Below, in pieces: positions 36,534 to 45,063 of a DNA stretch of 64,000 nt. The stretch covers positions 12,451-76,450 of the forward strand of contig UQTW01000009.1 in the NCBI GenBank assembly GCA_900544115.1. The letters are read 5' to 3'. The position numbers were made by a program, and so were the translations under genes. A model generated the notes under the pieces. That model did no database searches, was not told the origin of the DNA, and was given only the letters and a program-made list of their open reading frames with translations. Every line of letters begins with the position of its first letter. Position 1 is the stretch's first letter. The stretch comes from an uncultured Collinsella sp. Its GTDB lineage: Bacteria > Actinomycetota > Coriobacteriia > Coriobacteriales > Coriobacteriaceae.

Positions 36534-37169
36534 TTATCCACGCTGCGGACCTGCCGCCGCCACGAGCGGCTCTAGCCCCAGCTCGCGCGCGTAGTCTTCC
36601 TGCGTAAAGACTTCGACCAGTTCAAACGTATCGGCCGCATCGTCAAACGCAAAATGCAGCACTGAGCAGTTGCCCGGCACGCGTTCGCGCTCGTCAGCCG
36701 CCGCGCCCCGCACGTGGTCCAAAAACTCCTTGATAGCTGAGCCATGACTTACCGCGAGCACGCACGTATGGTCCGGACGCTGCATAAGATCGGTCAGCGT
36801 CGCCACCATGCGCGTGCGCACCTGGATCTGGCCCTCGCCGCCAAACTGCCGATAGAAGTCGCGCCACGGGCGCTCGGGCATAAGCATCACGCGCTCGGCC
36901 TCAAAGTCGCCAAAGAACCACTCACGCAGGCCGTCCAGGCGCTCGTACGCCAAGCCCGGCCACAAGTTGGCGATAGTCTGCTCGGTGCGATGAAGCGTAG
37001 AGGTGTAGGCATGATCGGGCTCAATGCCGCGCGCACGTAAAAACATGCCGGCGCGCGCCGCCTGGTCGCAACCCAACTGCGTAAGCGGCGAGTCACTCCA
37101 CCCCTGAATGATACGCTTAAGGTTGTATATCGTCTGTCCATGACGGACCAGATACAGATCTTTATTCAT
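36534..37169 (-). CDS. Histidine phosphatase family protein (copy 2)
   Basis: A 211-residue phosphoglycerate-mutase-like phosphatase: LYLVRHGQT at the N-terminus (catalytic His), second Arg/Glu region HRTEQT and the late VSHGSAIKEF His. Start 37169 follows AAAGGA. It begins 17 bases after the stop of a clear paralogue; both share LREW and the GG(E)xQ...RM segments, so this is a tandem duplication. Substrate unknown (sugar phosphates or cobalamin intermediates are typical). Confidence 0.88.
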   Translation of the reverse strand: MNKDLYLVRHGQTIYNLKRIIQGWSDSPLTQLGCDQAARAGMFLRARGIEPDHAYTSTLHRTEQTIANLWPGLAYERLDGLREWFFGDFEAERVMLMPERPWRDFYRQFGGEGQIQVRTRMVATLTDLMQRPDHTCVLAVSHGSAIKEFLDHVRGAAADERERVPGNCSVLHFAFDDAADTFELVEVFTQEDYARELGLEPLVAAAGPQRG

Positions 37170-37186
37170 AGGGGTCCTTTCGTTCG

Positions 37187-37729
37187 TTACCAACCCAAGA
37201 GCGAAAACGCCCCGTCGCAATAGCCAAAATGAAGCACGGCACCGTTGTCGGGTAGCTCTCCCCCGCCAGTCACATACTCAAGAAACTCCTGGCAGGCTGA
37301 GCCGTGGGAAACCGCCAGCACGCAGTCGTGCTGCGGCCGGGCCATAATACGGGACAGCGCCGCGACCATGCGCGACTGAAGCTGCACTTCCGACTCGCCG
37401 CCAAAGGCCACCGGATAATCGCCCCAGGGCTGCGGCGGCATCTCGCGATTTGATGTGCCCTCCAGCGAGCCAAAATGCCACTCACGCAGGTCATCGACCA
37501 GCTCAATGGAACGGCCCTCGCCAACGATAAGCTCGGCCGTATGCCGCGCCCGGCCCAACGGCGAGGAATACACATGATCAAAGGCCACGCCACGCGCCGC
37601 AAACGCCGTACGCGCCGTCAGCGCCTGCTCGCGCCCGCGCGCCGTAAGCGGCGAATCGTGCCAGCCCTGCAAAATGCTCTGCACATTGAGCTCAGTCTGC
37701 CCATGCCGCACCAAATACAGATCTGCCAC
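37187..37729 (-). CDS. Histidine phosphatase family protein (copy 1)
   Basis: A 180-residue member of the same family: DLYLVRHGQTELN, SSPLGRARHTAE, LREWHFGSLEG and AVSHGSACQEFL carry the catalytic His/Arg/Glu/His set. It leads the two-gene operon with the paralogue at 36534. A REP copy lies directly upstream. Confidence 0.88.
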   Translation of the reverse strand: MADLYLVRHGQTELNVQSILQGWHDSPLTARGREQALTARTAFAARGVAFDHVYSSPLGRARHTAELIVGEGRSIELVDDLREWHFGSLEGTSNREMPPQPWGDYPVAFGGESEVQLQSRMVAALSRIMARPQHDCVLAVSHGSACQEFLEYVTGGGELPDNGAVLHFGYCDGAFSLLGW

Positions 37730-37744
37730 ACGCCCTCCCCTCGT

Positions 37745-37779
37745 ACCACCACAAAGGGGACAGGCACCTTTGTGGTGGT
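37745..37779. repeat. REP-like palindrome, copy 5
   Basis: Arms 37745-37757 and 37767-37779, far from the other four copies, again between genes. Confidence 0.85.
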
Positions 37780-37811
37780 TTACCGTCTGATCACGCCGCG
37801 GTGACGCTCAG

Positions 37812-38483
37812 CTACACCAGCACGTCGGCGAGCGAACGCTTGGGTACGTGGTGCACCTGTGCCTCGTCGCGCCAATAATTGATGGAGCCATCGGGGTTGG
37901 AATCGATCGCATCGATCACCTGTATCTCGGCCGGAACGCCAAAGGCCATGATCAGCTTGAGCTCATACTTGTCGTTATCGAGCCCCATGGCATCGATCGC
38001 ATGGGGCGTAAAGGCCTTGAACATGCAGGCTGCCACCTCGGGCGTAGCGCTGCGGGCGGCGAGCATCATCGTCTGCGCGGCAATGCCCGTGTCGACCTCG
38101 GTAATGGGAGCGGCAGGCTTGCCCGGAACGGCGCGCTCAGCCAGAATCGCGATGTAGCCGGTCGGGCGCTCGCCCTCGGCAGGACCCGGCCAATCCTTGA
38201 GCGCACCGGCCCATGCAAGCTCGTCAAATACACGCGCGCAGTCCTCTGCACCGCTCACCACGTGAAAGCGCAGACGCTGAGCATTGGCGCCGCAGGGAGC
38301 CAGGTGCGCCAGTTCCGCCAGCTCGAGCAAAAACTCGCGCGGCACGCGCATAGACTCGTCAAAGCGACGGCACGTACGGGCACGACGGACCAGCGCATCA
38401 AACGCTTCCAGACCGAGCTTTTCGCAACCTTGCTTTGCCATCGATTCGACACTCGACGGTGCCTCGGGAACTGCTTCGTTCAT
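37812..38483 (-). CDS. Nitroreductase family protein
   Basis: A 223-residue FMN-dependent oxidoreductase of the small nitroreductase fold: RARTCRRFDESMRVPREFL (FMN-phosphate binding), LAHLAPCGANAQRLRF and ITEVDTGIAAQTMMLAA, and a C-terminal GVPAE. The acceptor is unknown. The start at 38483 is chosen by the family length; GGGGGT lies upstream. The frame extends 56 residues further without support. Confidence 0.82.
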   Translation of the reverse strand: MNEAVPEAPSSVESMAKQGCEKLGLEAFDALVRRARTCRRFDESMRVPREFLLELAELAHLAPCGANAQRLRFHVVSGAEDCARVFDELAWAGALKDWPGPAEGERPTGYIAILAERAVPGKPAAPITEVDTGIAAQTMMLAARSATPEVAACMFKAFTPHAIDAMGLDNDKYELKLIMAFGVPAEIQVIDAIDSNPDGSINYWRDEAQVHHVPKRSLADVLV

Positions 38484-38718
38484 AGGGACCCCCAATACAA
38501 GCCAATTGTCCTTAGGAAAATCTAACCTAAAACGTAGGCAATAACGAACAGGGCTGCAATGTTCTACACCTGTTGAATAGAAAACCGCGACGTGGGGAAC
38601 AACGGAAACAATTCGGGACCTTTGGGTTACGTTTCGCCCTCCCCGACCCATACGCCAGCGCCTTTAAGCGATACTGGTTGTAACGATCAAGGCTTACGCC
38701 GCACGGAAAGGAGACGTT

Positions 38719-39321
38719 ATGGGTATCTTTAGGAACGATGACCAAAAATCGAGCCAGTTTGGATTTGACGAGAAAAGTATGGCGGGCAAAGCCGTCAAGG
38801 CCGTGCGCTGGATCTACGCCATCACGGGCGTCGTGGCGCTCATTGCTGGCATCGCGCTGCTTTTTGCACCCGCCAAGTCCCTCGTCTTTTTGACGACCGT
38901 CCTGGGTTTTTACTTTGTAATCACCGCTGCCATCAGGCTGTTCACTGCCATTTTTGAGCCGCTGCTGCCCACTGGCTGGCGCGTGACGAGCATCATCTCC
39001 AACCTACTCATTATCCTGGGCGGCGTCATAATCCTGCGCAACCAGGCCTTCTCGACCGCGACACTCACCACGATGGTGGTTATCGTGGCCGGCTTTGGCT
39101 GGATTGTCGAAGGTGTCATGTCCATTCTGGAGTCCGAGCTTTCGTCCAACCGCGCCCTTGCCATCCTGAGCGGTGCACTCTCCATCATCGCCGGCATGTT
39201 CGTGTTTATCTATCCGCTGTGGTCGGCCAAGATGCTTGTCATCTTTAGTGGCGCCGCGCTGCTGGTGTTTGGCGTAACGCTCATTGTTCGCGCCATTCAA
39301 TTTGGCAAACTGGTGCACTAG
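38719..39321 (+). CDS. HdeD/DUF308-like membrane protein
   Basis: A 200-residue protein with six hydrophobic helices arranged as three hairpins after a 28-residue polar N-terminus, typical of HdeD-type proteins linked to acid resistance in enterobacteria. Role here is unknown. GGAAAGGAG precedes the ATG. Its stop is directly followed by the next ATG, so it is cotranscribed with the DUF188 gene. Confidence 0.78.
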   Translation: MGIFRNDDQKSSQFGFDEKSMAGKAVKAVRWIYAITGVVALIAGIALLFAPAKSLVFLTTVLGFYFVITAAIRLFTAIFEPLLPTGWRVTSIISNLLIILGGVIILRNQAFSTATLTTMVVIVAGFGWIVEGVMSILESELSSNRALAILSGALSIIAGMFVFIYPLWSAKMLVIFSGAALLVFGVTLIVRAIQFGKLVH

Positions 39322-39813
39322 ATGCCGCGAACGCTCTTTATTGATGCCGACGCCTGCCCGGTCACGCGCGAGTCGATTGACTGCGCGCGGCGGGCGGGCG
39401 TCGCCGTTGTTATCGCCGGCAACAGCACGCAAAACCTGGAACGGCACATTCGCCGCGACGACCCGCGCGATGCCGAGCACGCGCGACGCGGCTTTTGGGT
39501 CACGACGCTCGACGTGAGCGTGGGCGCCGACAGCGCCGACTTTGCCATTGTCGAACGCCTGCAGGCGGGCGACGTGGTCGTGACGCAGGACATTGGCTTG
39601 GCGAGCATGGTGCTCGGGCGCGATGCCGCCGCTATCGGTGTGCGCGGGCGCGTCTACGACAAAGCAACCATCGACATGCAGCTGTTTATTCGCCACAAGG
39701 AAAAGAAGGTGCGCCGCGCCGGCGGACGCACTCGCGGGCCGGCGGCATTTACCAGCGAAGACCGCGCCCGCTTTAAACGCAACCTCACCGAGCTGCTGCG
39801 CTACCCAAGGTAG
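39322..39813 (+). CDS. YaiI/YqxD family protein (DUF188)
   Basis: A 163-residue protein with the family start LFIDADACPVTRE, the GAD(S)ADFAIVERLQAGDVVVTQD block (a PIN-like acidic pocket) and a basic tail. DUF188 proteins are predicted nuclease-like; activity unproven. The ATG directly abuts the stop of the HdeD-like gene. The stop overlaps the left arm of a terminator. Confidence 0.88.
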   Translation: MPRTLFIDADACPVTRESIDCARRAGVAVVIAGNSTQNLERHIRRDDPRDAEHARRGFWVTTLDVSVGADSADFAIVERLQAGDVVVTQDIGLASMVLGRDAAAIGVRGRVYDKATIDMQLFIRHKEKKVRRAGGRTRGPAAFTSEDRARFKRNLTELLRYPR

Positions 39814-39848
39814 ATTTTTGGGACATGTCCGGAAATCTACCTTTTTGT
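39808..39848 (+). terminator. Terminator overlapping the DUF188 stop
   Basis: AGGTAGATTT and AAATCTACCT (39808-39817, 39833-39842) followed by a T-run. Confidence 0.75.
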
Positions 39849-39937
39849 TTTGGCGATTGACGCGCATCCAACGCCCAAGTCATGGCGGTAGATTTTACGG
39901 TATACCCCAGTTTTTACGGCCTATCCCAAACATCTAC

Positions 39938-41026
39938 TTAGAGGCCAAAGGCGGAAAGGATGAGACCCCAGCCCGCGCCGATGACGTACATCATAATCAG
40001 GAACACGGCATTTTCGCGGGCGCTGCGGTTGGTGCGGAACAGCACCAGATAACCCACGCCGGCGGAAATGAGCGTGCCGGCGAGCATCGGGGCCAGCTGC
40101 AGCGCGCCTTCCAGGTACAGTTGCGTGATGACGACGCTGGCCGAGCAGTTGGGGATCAGGCCGACGAGTGCCGAGCCCAGGACCGCAAGCGTCTCGTTGC
40201 CGCGCAGGAACTGCTCGATTGCGGACTCGCCGAACGTCTCGAGCACGGCAACCAGAATCAGCGTCACCAGGAAAATGAATACCGATACCTGCACGGTGTG
40301 GGAGATGGTGCTGCGGATAATCGACAGGACAGGCGTCCCTTCGTGGGAATGGGAGTGACCGTGACCATCATGGTGTTCATATTCGCCCTCATGACCGTGA
40401 TCGTGGCCATGTCCGTGTTCGTGCTCGTCCTCGTCTTCATCACAACCGCAATGGTCGCGCTCGCACAACTCGTGGATGTGGTCGGCGCTCACGCCTGCCT
40501 CGGCCACCTCGTCGATGATGTCACCGCCGCTGTGGTCGTCATGCGCGCAGTTAACGTGCGCCGGATTGACAGTGGTCCCCAACACGGTACGACGAATCGC
40601 CGCATGCGCGCGGGCGTTGCGACGCAGACCGCGAATGGCGGCATCTACGATAAAGCCCGTGACCAGTGCGATAAGCGCTTTCGAAGCCAAAAGCATCGCC
40701 ATAGTCTGCACGGGAACCTGCTCGGCAAGTAGCAGCGGCAGCATCTCGTCGGAGGTCGAAAGGAACACCGCCACCAACGTGCCCAAGGTCACGACACGGC
40801 CGGCGTACAGCGTTGCTGCCATGGCCGAAAATCCGCACTGCGGCACAATGCCCAGCAGCGAGCCAACCACGGGACCCGCAGCGCCGGCGCGCTTGATAGC
40901 GCCGTTGACGCGGTCGCCCGCAACGTGCTCAAGTGTCTCGAGAGCAAGATACGTCACCAACAAAAACGGCACCAGCGACAGCGTGTCCTTGCCGGCGTCG
41001 AGCAGAATATCAATCAGTAAATCCAT
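39938..41026 (-). CDS. Putative manganese/arsenic-type permease (DUF2899/ArsP_2) with His-rich loop
   Basis: A 362-residue membrane protein with two symmetrical halves: PQCGFSAMAATLYAG in the first and PNCSASVVITQLYLEGAL in the second, the hallmark of the ArsP_2/putative Mn transporter group. Between them lies a cytosolic loop very rich in His, Asp and Glu (about residues 160-235, with HEHGHGHDHGHEG), a likely metal-binding sensor or buffer. Export or uptake of Mn2+ or another divalent ion is inferred. It is divergent from the exonuclease gene. Confidence 0.75.
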   Translation of the reverse strand: MDLLIDILLDAGKDTLSLVPFLLVTYLALETLEHVAGDRVNGAIKRAGAAGPVVGSLLGIVPQCGFSAMAATLYAGRVVTLGTLVAVFLSTSDEMLPLLLAEQVPVQTMAMLLASKALIALVTGFIVDAAIRGLRRNARAHAAIRRTVLGTTVNPAHVNCAHDDHSGGDIIDEVAEAGVSADHIHELCERDHCGCDEDEDEHEHGHGHDHGHEGEYEHHDGHGHSHSHEGTPVLSIIRSTISHTVQVSVFIFLVTLILVAVLETFGESAIEQFLRGNETLAVLGSALVGLIPNCSASVVITQLYLEGALQLAPMLAGTLISAGVGYLVLFRTNRSARENAVFLIMMYVIGAGWGLILSAFGL

Positions 41027-41197
41027 GACGGATGGAACCTTTCGTGTCTTTCGGCAGCATTGTAAAAGTCCTAGCGGTCAACTAGGGTATTGTAGTTGTC
41101 CCGGGCGCGGTGCCAATAGTTGCCCATGGTAAACTATCATCTCGCCACAACTCAGTAACCCCGAGCCGCGCGACGCGGCCCGTCCAAGGAGCAGCCT

Positions 41198-42166
41198 ATG
41201 AACGTTTCGCAAGCACTTGAATACGAGCGCCAGCCGTTTATTCCCATGTTTATCTATGGCGATCACGGCGCCATGGAGTCCGAACGCCAGAAGGGCGAAG
41301 AGGCCCTCAAGGTGCTCGAGACCGAGTATTTTACTGCCGAGGACGACCCCGGCTTCGACTTTGCCACCGTGCGCGACCTGGCCGACCGCAACCGCGACCT
41401 TTGCGACCAGATTGGGGAGGCACGCCTGCGCAATGTGACGCCCGCGACGCTCTCGCGCGGCCTGTCCGACGCCGACACCTGCGCCGCCATCGGCAAAATG
41501 CAAAAGCGCACCGCCGCGTCCGTTATGCGCGAGATCCGCGGTGACCGCGACGCGCTCGGCGTGGCCTACGCCCGCAAGCCCATCCAGGGCACCGTGCTCG
41601 GTGTCGACATCGAGACCACCGGCCGTGCACCCGAACGCGGTTATATCATCAACGTCGGCTGGGAGATCATGGAACTCACCAGCGACGCCATCCCGCACGA
41701 CGCCGAGGCGCACTACTGTGGCCTGCCCGACATCTACCGCGGCGAGGATGTACCGCTGTCGAATATCCACCACATTACTTGGGACGACATCGACGGCAAA
41801 ACGCCCTTCCGCGAGAACAAGGAGCTGCAAAAGCAGCTGCTCAAGCTTATGAAGAAGTACCCGTACATGGCGCATAACGCCGCCTTTGAGGACAGCTGGT
41901 TCAAGATTCACCTGGACGGTTACGCCGAGGCACGCCGCGCGGGTAAGATCATCGTCATCGACTCGCGCCAGATCTGCCGCAGCCTGGACGCCGACGTGCG
42001 CTCGCTCCCCCGCGAGTCCGCCCCCGCCGCGCTCGAGAACTGGGCACGCCGCCGTGGAACCCTCGCCGCCGACGCCAACGAGCAGCATCTGGGTCTGGAC
42101 GACACCGACCTCATGCTCCGCACGGTACAGGCCGAGTTCAACCTCAAGAACCTATTCGCGAAATAA
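41198..42166 (+). CDS. 3'-5' exonuclease domain protein (DEDD)
   Basis: A 322-residue protein. The C-terminal 190 residues have the exonuclease motifs GVDIETTG (Exo I), AHNAAFEDSWF (Exo II) and HLGLDDTDLM (Exo III) like DNA polymerase III epsilon/RNase T. The first 125 residues are an unrecognised helical domain. AAGGAG precedes the ATG. A strong terminator follows at 42232-42268. Confidence 0.85.
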   Translation: MNVSQALEYERQPFIPMFIYGDHGAMESERQKGEEALKVLETEYFTAEDDPGFDFATVRDLADRNRDLCDQIGEARLRNVTPATLSRGLSDADTCAAIGKMQKRTAASVMREIRGDRDALGVAYARKPIQGTVLGVDIETTGRAPERGYIINVGWEIMELTSDAIPHDAEAHYCGLPDIYRGEDVPLSNIHHITWDDIDGKTPFRENKELQKQLLKLMKKYPYMAHNAAFEDSWFKIHLDGYAEARRAGKIIVIDSRQICRSLDADVRSLPRESAPAALENWARRRGTLAADANEQHLGLDDTDLMLRTVQAEFNLKNLFAK

Positions 42167-42231
42167 CCGATCCATCTGCGGGAGCGCCTGCCAGGCACAG
42201 CGCAATCCGTCTGGGCACACCGGCACGCAGT

Positions 42232-42268
42232 AAACTAGGGCGCAGCCTTATGGCTGCACCCTAGTTTT
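42232..42268 (+). terminator. Terminator of the exonuclease gene
   Basis: AAACTAGGGCGCAGCC, a 4-base loop and the complementary arm with one mismatch, ending in four T. The rest of the 42167-42718 gap holds one flanking repeat (42316) and no supported gene. Confidence 0.8.
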
Positions 42269-42315
42269 CATCAAAACGAGCAAATACGCGTGCTTCACAT
42301 AGTCGGCAGGTTGGC

Positions 42316-42344
42316 CCACCTACATTTTTCGAGTTGTTCGGCCA
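42316..42344 (+). repeat. 29-base repeat flanking the nuclease-like gene, left copy
   Basis: CCACCTACATTTTTCGAG... through TTCGGCCA; a copy with two changes is at 43947-43975 and a degenerate inverted copy at 44138-44163. Confidence 0.7.
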
Positions 42345-42718
42345 GCTGAACCACTAGTCAAGGCCCCTTGAACCGCAATCGAGCGCTATAGTCGCCCCAA
42401 TTTCGCAACCAAGCCCTATAAATCTACCTGAATCAATTCGAATAGGACGTTGCGATCGCACCATTCGTATAGGATAAGGCCGAATAACTCAAATTATGTT
42501 GGTGAGGCATCTGAGCGGTCGGCAAAAACGCTTAGAAGCTACGAATCCGCAACTAAAGTTCACCAAAATGGGGCAGCCGACAGAAACCTCCCCAGCCGAA
42601 GCTGCCCCCCTCAATACGACAGCTCAAAAACCCACCGTTCGCAGAAGATAAGCCGCGCCCCAATACCGTTGCCCGAAGTTTCGAGCGTATATGGCGTCCG
42701 CTATGCCATCATGCGCGT

Positions 42719-43927
42719 ATGGGAATCGTTCTGTCACATACCACGGCACGCGCTGTATACCAAACAGTCAACTCGCTCGCAAGCCACGCGACCGATCCCA
42801 TACCTATGGAAAAGATCAAGCTGTCTGCGCCGACCACGTCCAACCTGGAAGCGGCGCGAGCATGGCTCAACAGAAAGAATGTCGATTCTGAAAGCATCCA
42901 TGTGCTGACGTTTTCCAATAATGCCAAAAGGCACCGCAAGGGCTGCATCTGCCACTGCACGCGCTATACGTTTGATGCAGAAAGCTACCTAGAACTCGAG
43001 CCGAACGTCCACATCGTCGATATCAAGCTGTGCGCGTTAGAAGCAGCAGCCGACCTCAACCTTTCGGAGCTCGTTGAGTATTACTTTGAAATCTGCGGCT
43101 CCTACGCGCTTGGAACGTCCGACGAAACTCAATATCGCGAGCGCCCAGCCCTAACCAGCGTTGAAGAGCTCAGAGCCTTCTTTTCAGAGGCATCGGGGTA
43201 TCGTGGATCTAATAAAGCACTTAAGGCACTTTCTTATGTACGCGAAGGCTGTCGCTCCCCACTCGAAACGGCGTTTGTCATGATGCTGACAATGCCCAAG
43301 TCAATGGGTGGCTTAGCCATACGCGCTATCAAAACGGACTATCCGATCCCAGTCCCCAAAAGATACGCCGCCCTAACGCGACGGACGGTTTTCTACCTCG
43401 ACGCGCTGCTCGAAAATTCGATGACCGATATCGAATACAACGGCTTTTACCACGACGAGCCCGAACAGCAATCAATTGACGAGGAACGCCGAAACACGCT
43501 GCGAAACATGGGATATGCCGTTATCACAGTTAGTCGTCATTCGTTTTTCAAGCAGTCCGCTTTTAGACGGGTCATGGAAGCGATTCGCATTCGCGAGAAG
43601 ATATGGCCCGGTCGACTCCCGGATAACTTCGCCATCCTGCAAGAAACTCTTCGTCAATTTGTCTTGCGGCGCTACTTCGAATACGGCCGCCGCGTCCTGG
43701 AGACACTCAAAGAAGAAGAGGCCGCCAAGCGCGAAATTGCAAGCCAATATCCGCAAGCTGATGACCCGAGCATCAACGATGTGCCAGAACCCGACGACAT
43801 GCAACACGTCGGGGCCCTTGCTGAGGAAATCAATGGGCCTTGGGAAAGCGACATTTTCGCAAAAATCGATGAAAACCGCACGGAAGACGACACGATTATT
43901 GATCTAATTGAGAATTCGCTCTTCTAA
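42719..43927 (+). CDS. Nuclease-fold-like hypothetical protein, Coriobacteriia paralogous family (member 2)
   Basis: A 402-residue protein. It shares with the 33250 gene the MxxxLxxTxA start, an ELVEYYFEICGSYAL block, SPLETAFVMMLTMP, and a C-terminal block ending RRNTLRNMGYAVITVSRHSF; the acid-x-Lys site of Vsr/DUF559 nucleases reads IEYNG here, so catalysis is doubtful. A charged tail of 90 residues follows. No ribosome site is visible, and the start could be a few codons away. Direct copies of a 29-base repeat flank the gene. AT content is higher than in the neighbours. Confidence 0.6.
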   Translation: MGIVLSHTTARAVYQTVNSLASHATDPIPMEKIKLSAPTTSNLEAARAWLNRKNVDSESIHVLTFSNNAKRHRKGCICHCTRYTFDAESYLELEPNVHIVDIKLCALEAAADLNLSELVEYYFEICGSYALGTSDETQYRERPALTSVEELRAFFSEASGYRGSNKALKALSYVREGCRSPLETAFVMMLTMPKSMGGLAIRAIKTDYPIPVPKRYAALTRRTVFYLDALLENSMTDIEYNGFYHDEPEQQSIDEERRNTLRNMGYAVITVSRHSFFKQSAFRRVMEAIRIREKIWPGRLPDNFAILQETLRQFVLRRYFEYGRRVLETLKEEEAAKREIASQYPQADDPSINDVPEPDDMQHVGALAEEINGPWESDIFAKIDENRTEDDTIIDLIENSLF

Positions 43928-43946
43928 ATGCGATCTCTGCGGATGT

Positions 43947-43975
43947 CCACCTACATTTTTCGACTTATTCGGCCA
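43947..43975 (+). repeat. 29-base flanking repeat, right copy
   Basis: 27 of 29 bases match 42316-42344; it starts 20 bases after the stop of the nuclease-like gene. Confidence 0.7.
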
Positions 43976-44137
43976 CCGATGTGCCAGATTGGCTGCAGCA
44001 ATGCTCAATATAACTTTAGATAAAACTGATTCTGCAGGAACTCCCGTAGAGGAAGAACTGATTCTCGCGGTATTTAACACGATAAAGTACAAATATGAAC
44101 AGTTCTAATGCTTCTCAAGGTGGCTTTCTTAGCATGC

Positions 44138-44163
44138 TGGCCGAACATCTCGAAATATGTTGG
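44138..44163 (-). repeat. Degenerate inverted copy of the flanking repeat
   Basis: The reverse complement ends TTCGAGATGTTCGGCCA, close to the end of the direct copies. The rest of 43928-44242 has no supported gene. Confidence 0.55.
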
Positions 44164-44242
44164 CGAGCATTGCGTCGATGTCTCCCAACCCGCAGAAAAT
44201 CGCCGAGGCGGCAAGCAGTCATCGAAATTATCGCAAATTGTA

Positions 44243-44303
44243 TTGACATATGAACATGCGCTCATATAATCGGAAGTAAGTTATATGAGCGCATGTTCAT
44301 ATG
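44243..44303 (+). promoter_or_regulatory. Promoter and double metal-sensor operator
   Basis: TTGACA (44243-44248), 16 bases, TATAAT (44265-44270). Two operator-like 8-2-8 palindromes, TATGAACA-TG-CGCTCATA (44249-44266) and its mirror (44284-44301), form a perfect 23-bp inverted repeat (44247-44269 with 44281-44303). The first overlaps the promoter. Confidence 0.8.
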
Positions 44304-44316
44304 AAAGGATATTGCA

Positions 44317-44682
44317 ATGAGCAGCCACGCTGATGAAACAAAGACTGGCATCGAGGCCACCGAGCCGATCGTCCCCACCACCTGCTCGCCCGAGGACCTT
44401 CCCGACGAGGAGCTTCTCTACGACCTTGCCGACCTGTTCAAGGTCTTCAGCGACACCACGCGCATCAAGATTCTCTATGCCCTCATGGGTCGCGAGCTCT
44501 GCGTGGCTGACATCGCCGAAGCGACCGCGACCTCGCAGTCTGCGGTGTCGCACCAGCTGCGCACGCTTAAGCAGTCGCACCTGGTCAAGTTCCGCCGCGA
44601 CGGCCGCAACATTCTCTACTCGCTTGCCGACGATCACGTCTACACCATGCTTAACCAGGGCATGAGCCATATCTGCGAATAG
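44317..44682 (+). CDS. ArsR/SmtB-family metal-responsive repressor
   Basis: A 121-residue winged-helix sensor: FKVFSDTTRIKILYAL, ELCVADIAEATATSQSAVSHQLRTLKQ (recognition helix with Cys), and the alpha-5 motif DDHVYTMLNQGMSHICE, whose Asp, His and His residues match the zinc/cadmium site of CzrA/SmtB. It therefore probably releases DNA on binding Zn2+ or Cd2+. AAAGGATA lies before the ATG. It sits behind its own operators and 63 bases before the HMA gene; a third operator lies before the ATPase. Confidence 0.9.
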   Translation: MSSHADETKTGIEATEPIVPTTCSPEDLPDEELLYDLADLFKVFSDTTRIKILYALMGRELCVADIAEATATSQSAVSHQLRTLKQSHLVKFRRDGRNILYSLADDHVYTMLNQGMSHICE

Positions 44683-44745
44683 CAATCAACCACGGTATCA
44701 GCGCGGCCGGCACCCAGACCGCTAACACAGGGAAAGGAACCCACC

Positions 44746-44964
44746 ATGAAAAAGCAGTTCAAGCTCGACGAGATCGATTGCGCCAACTGCGCGCGTGAAC
44801 TTCAGGACGAGCTGGCTAAGCTCGATGGCGTCAAGTCCGTTTCGGTCAACTTTATGACCCAGAAGCTGACGCTCGAGGCTGACGACGCCGAGTTCGACGA
44901 GGTCCTGGACCGCGTCGTTGAGTTCACCGCCGACGCCGAGCCGGACTGCGAAATCATTCTCTAA
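44746..44964 (+). CDS. Heavy-metal-associated (HMA) domain protein
   Basis: A 72-residue ferredoxin-like metal chaperone with the binding motif DCANCA near residue 12-15. The neighbouring CPC ATPase lacks its own N-terminal HMA domain, so this small protein may deliver the metal in trans. GGAAAGGA precedes the ATG. Confidence 0.88.
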   Translation: MKKQFKLDEIDCANCARELQDELAKLDGVKSVSVNFMTQKLTLEADDAEFDEVLDRVVEFTADAEPDCEIIL

Positions 44965-45022
44965 CCCGCGCATACGTTGACCTGTAAGGCCGCGCTTGCC
45001 GCGGCCTTTGCTCGCGAAATTA

Positions 45023-45040
45023 TATGAGCAAGTGTTCATA
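45023..45040 (+). promoter_or_regulatory. Third metal-sensor operator, upstream of the ATPase
   Basis: TATGAGCA-AG-TGTTCATA, the same 8-2-8 pattern as the two operators of the regulator, 23 bases before the ATPase start codon. Confidence 0.75.
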
Positions 45041-45063
45041 CACTCGAATGGGAGGTTTGAATC

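Noticed and set aside
39850..39937. Short direct repeats (TTTTACGG...CCC) behind the Mn-type permease gene
   Set aside because: Only two imperfect units; could be chance or part of a weak terminator.
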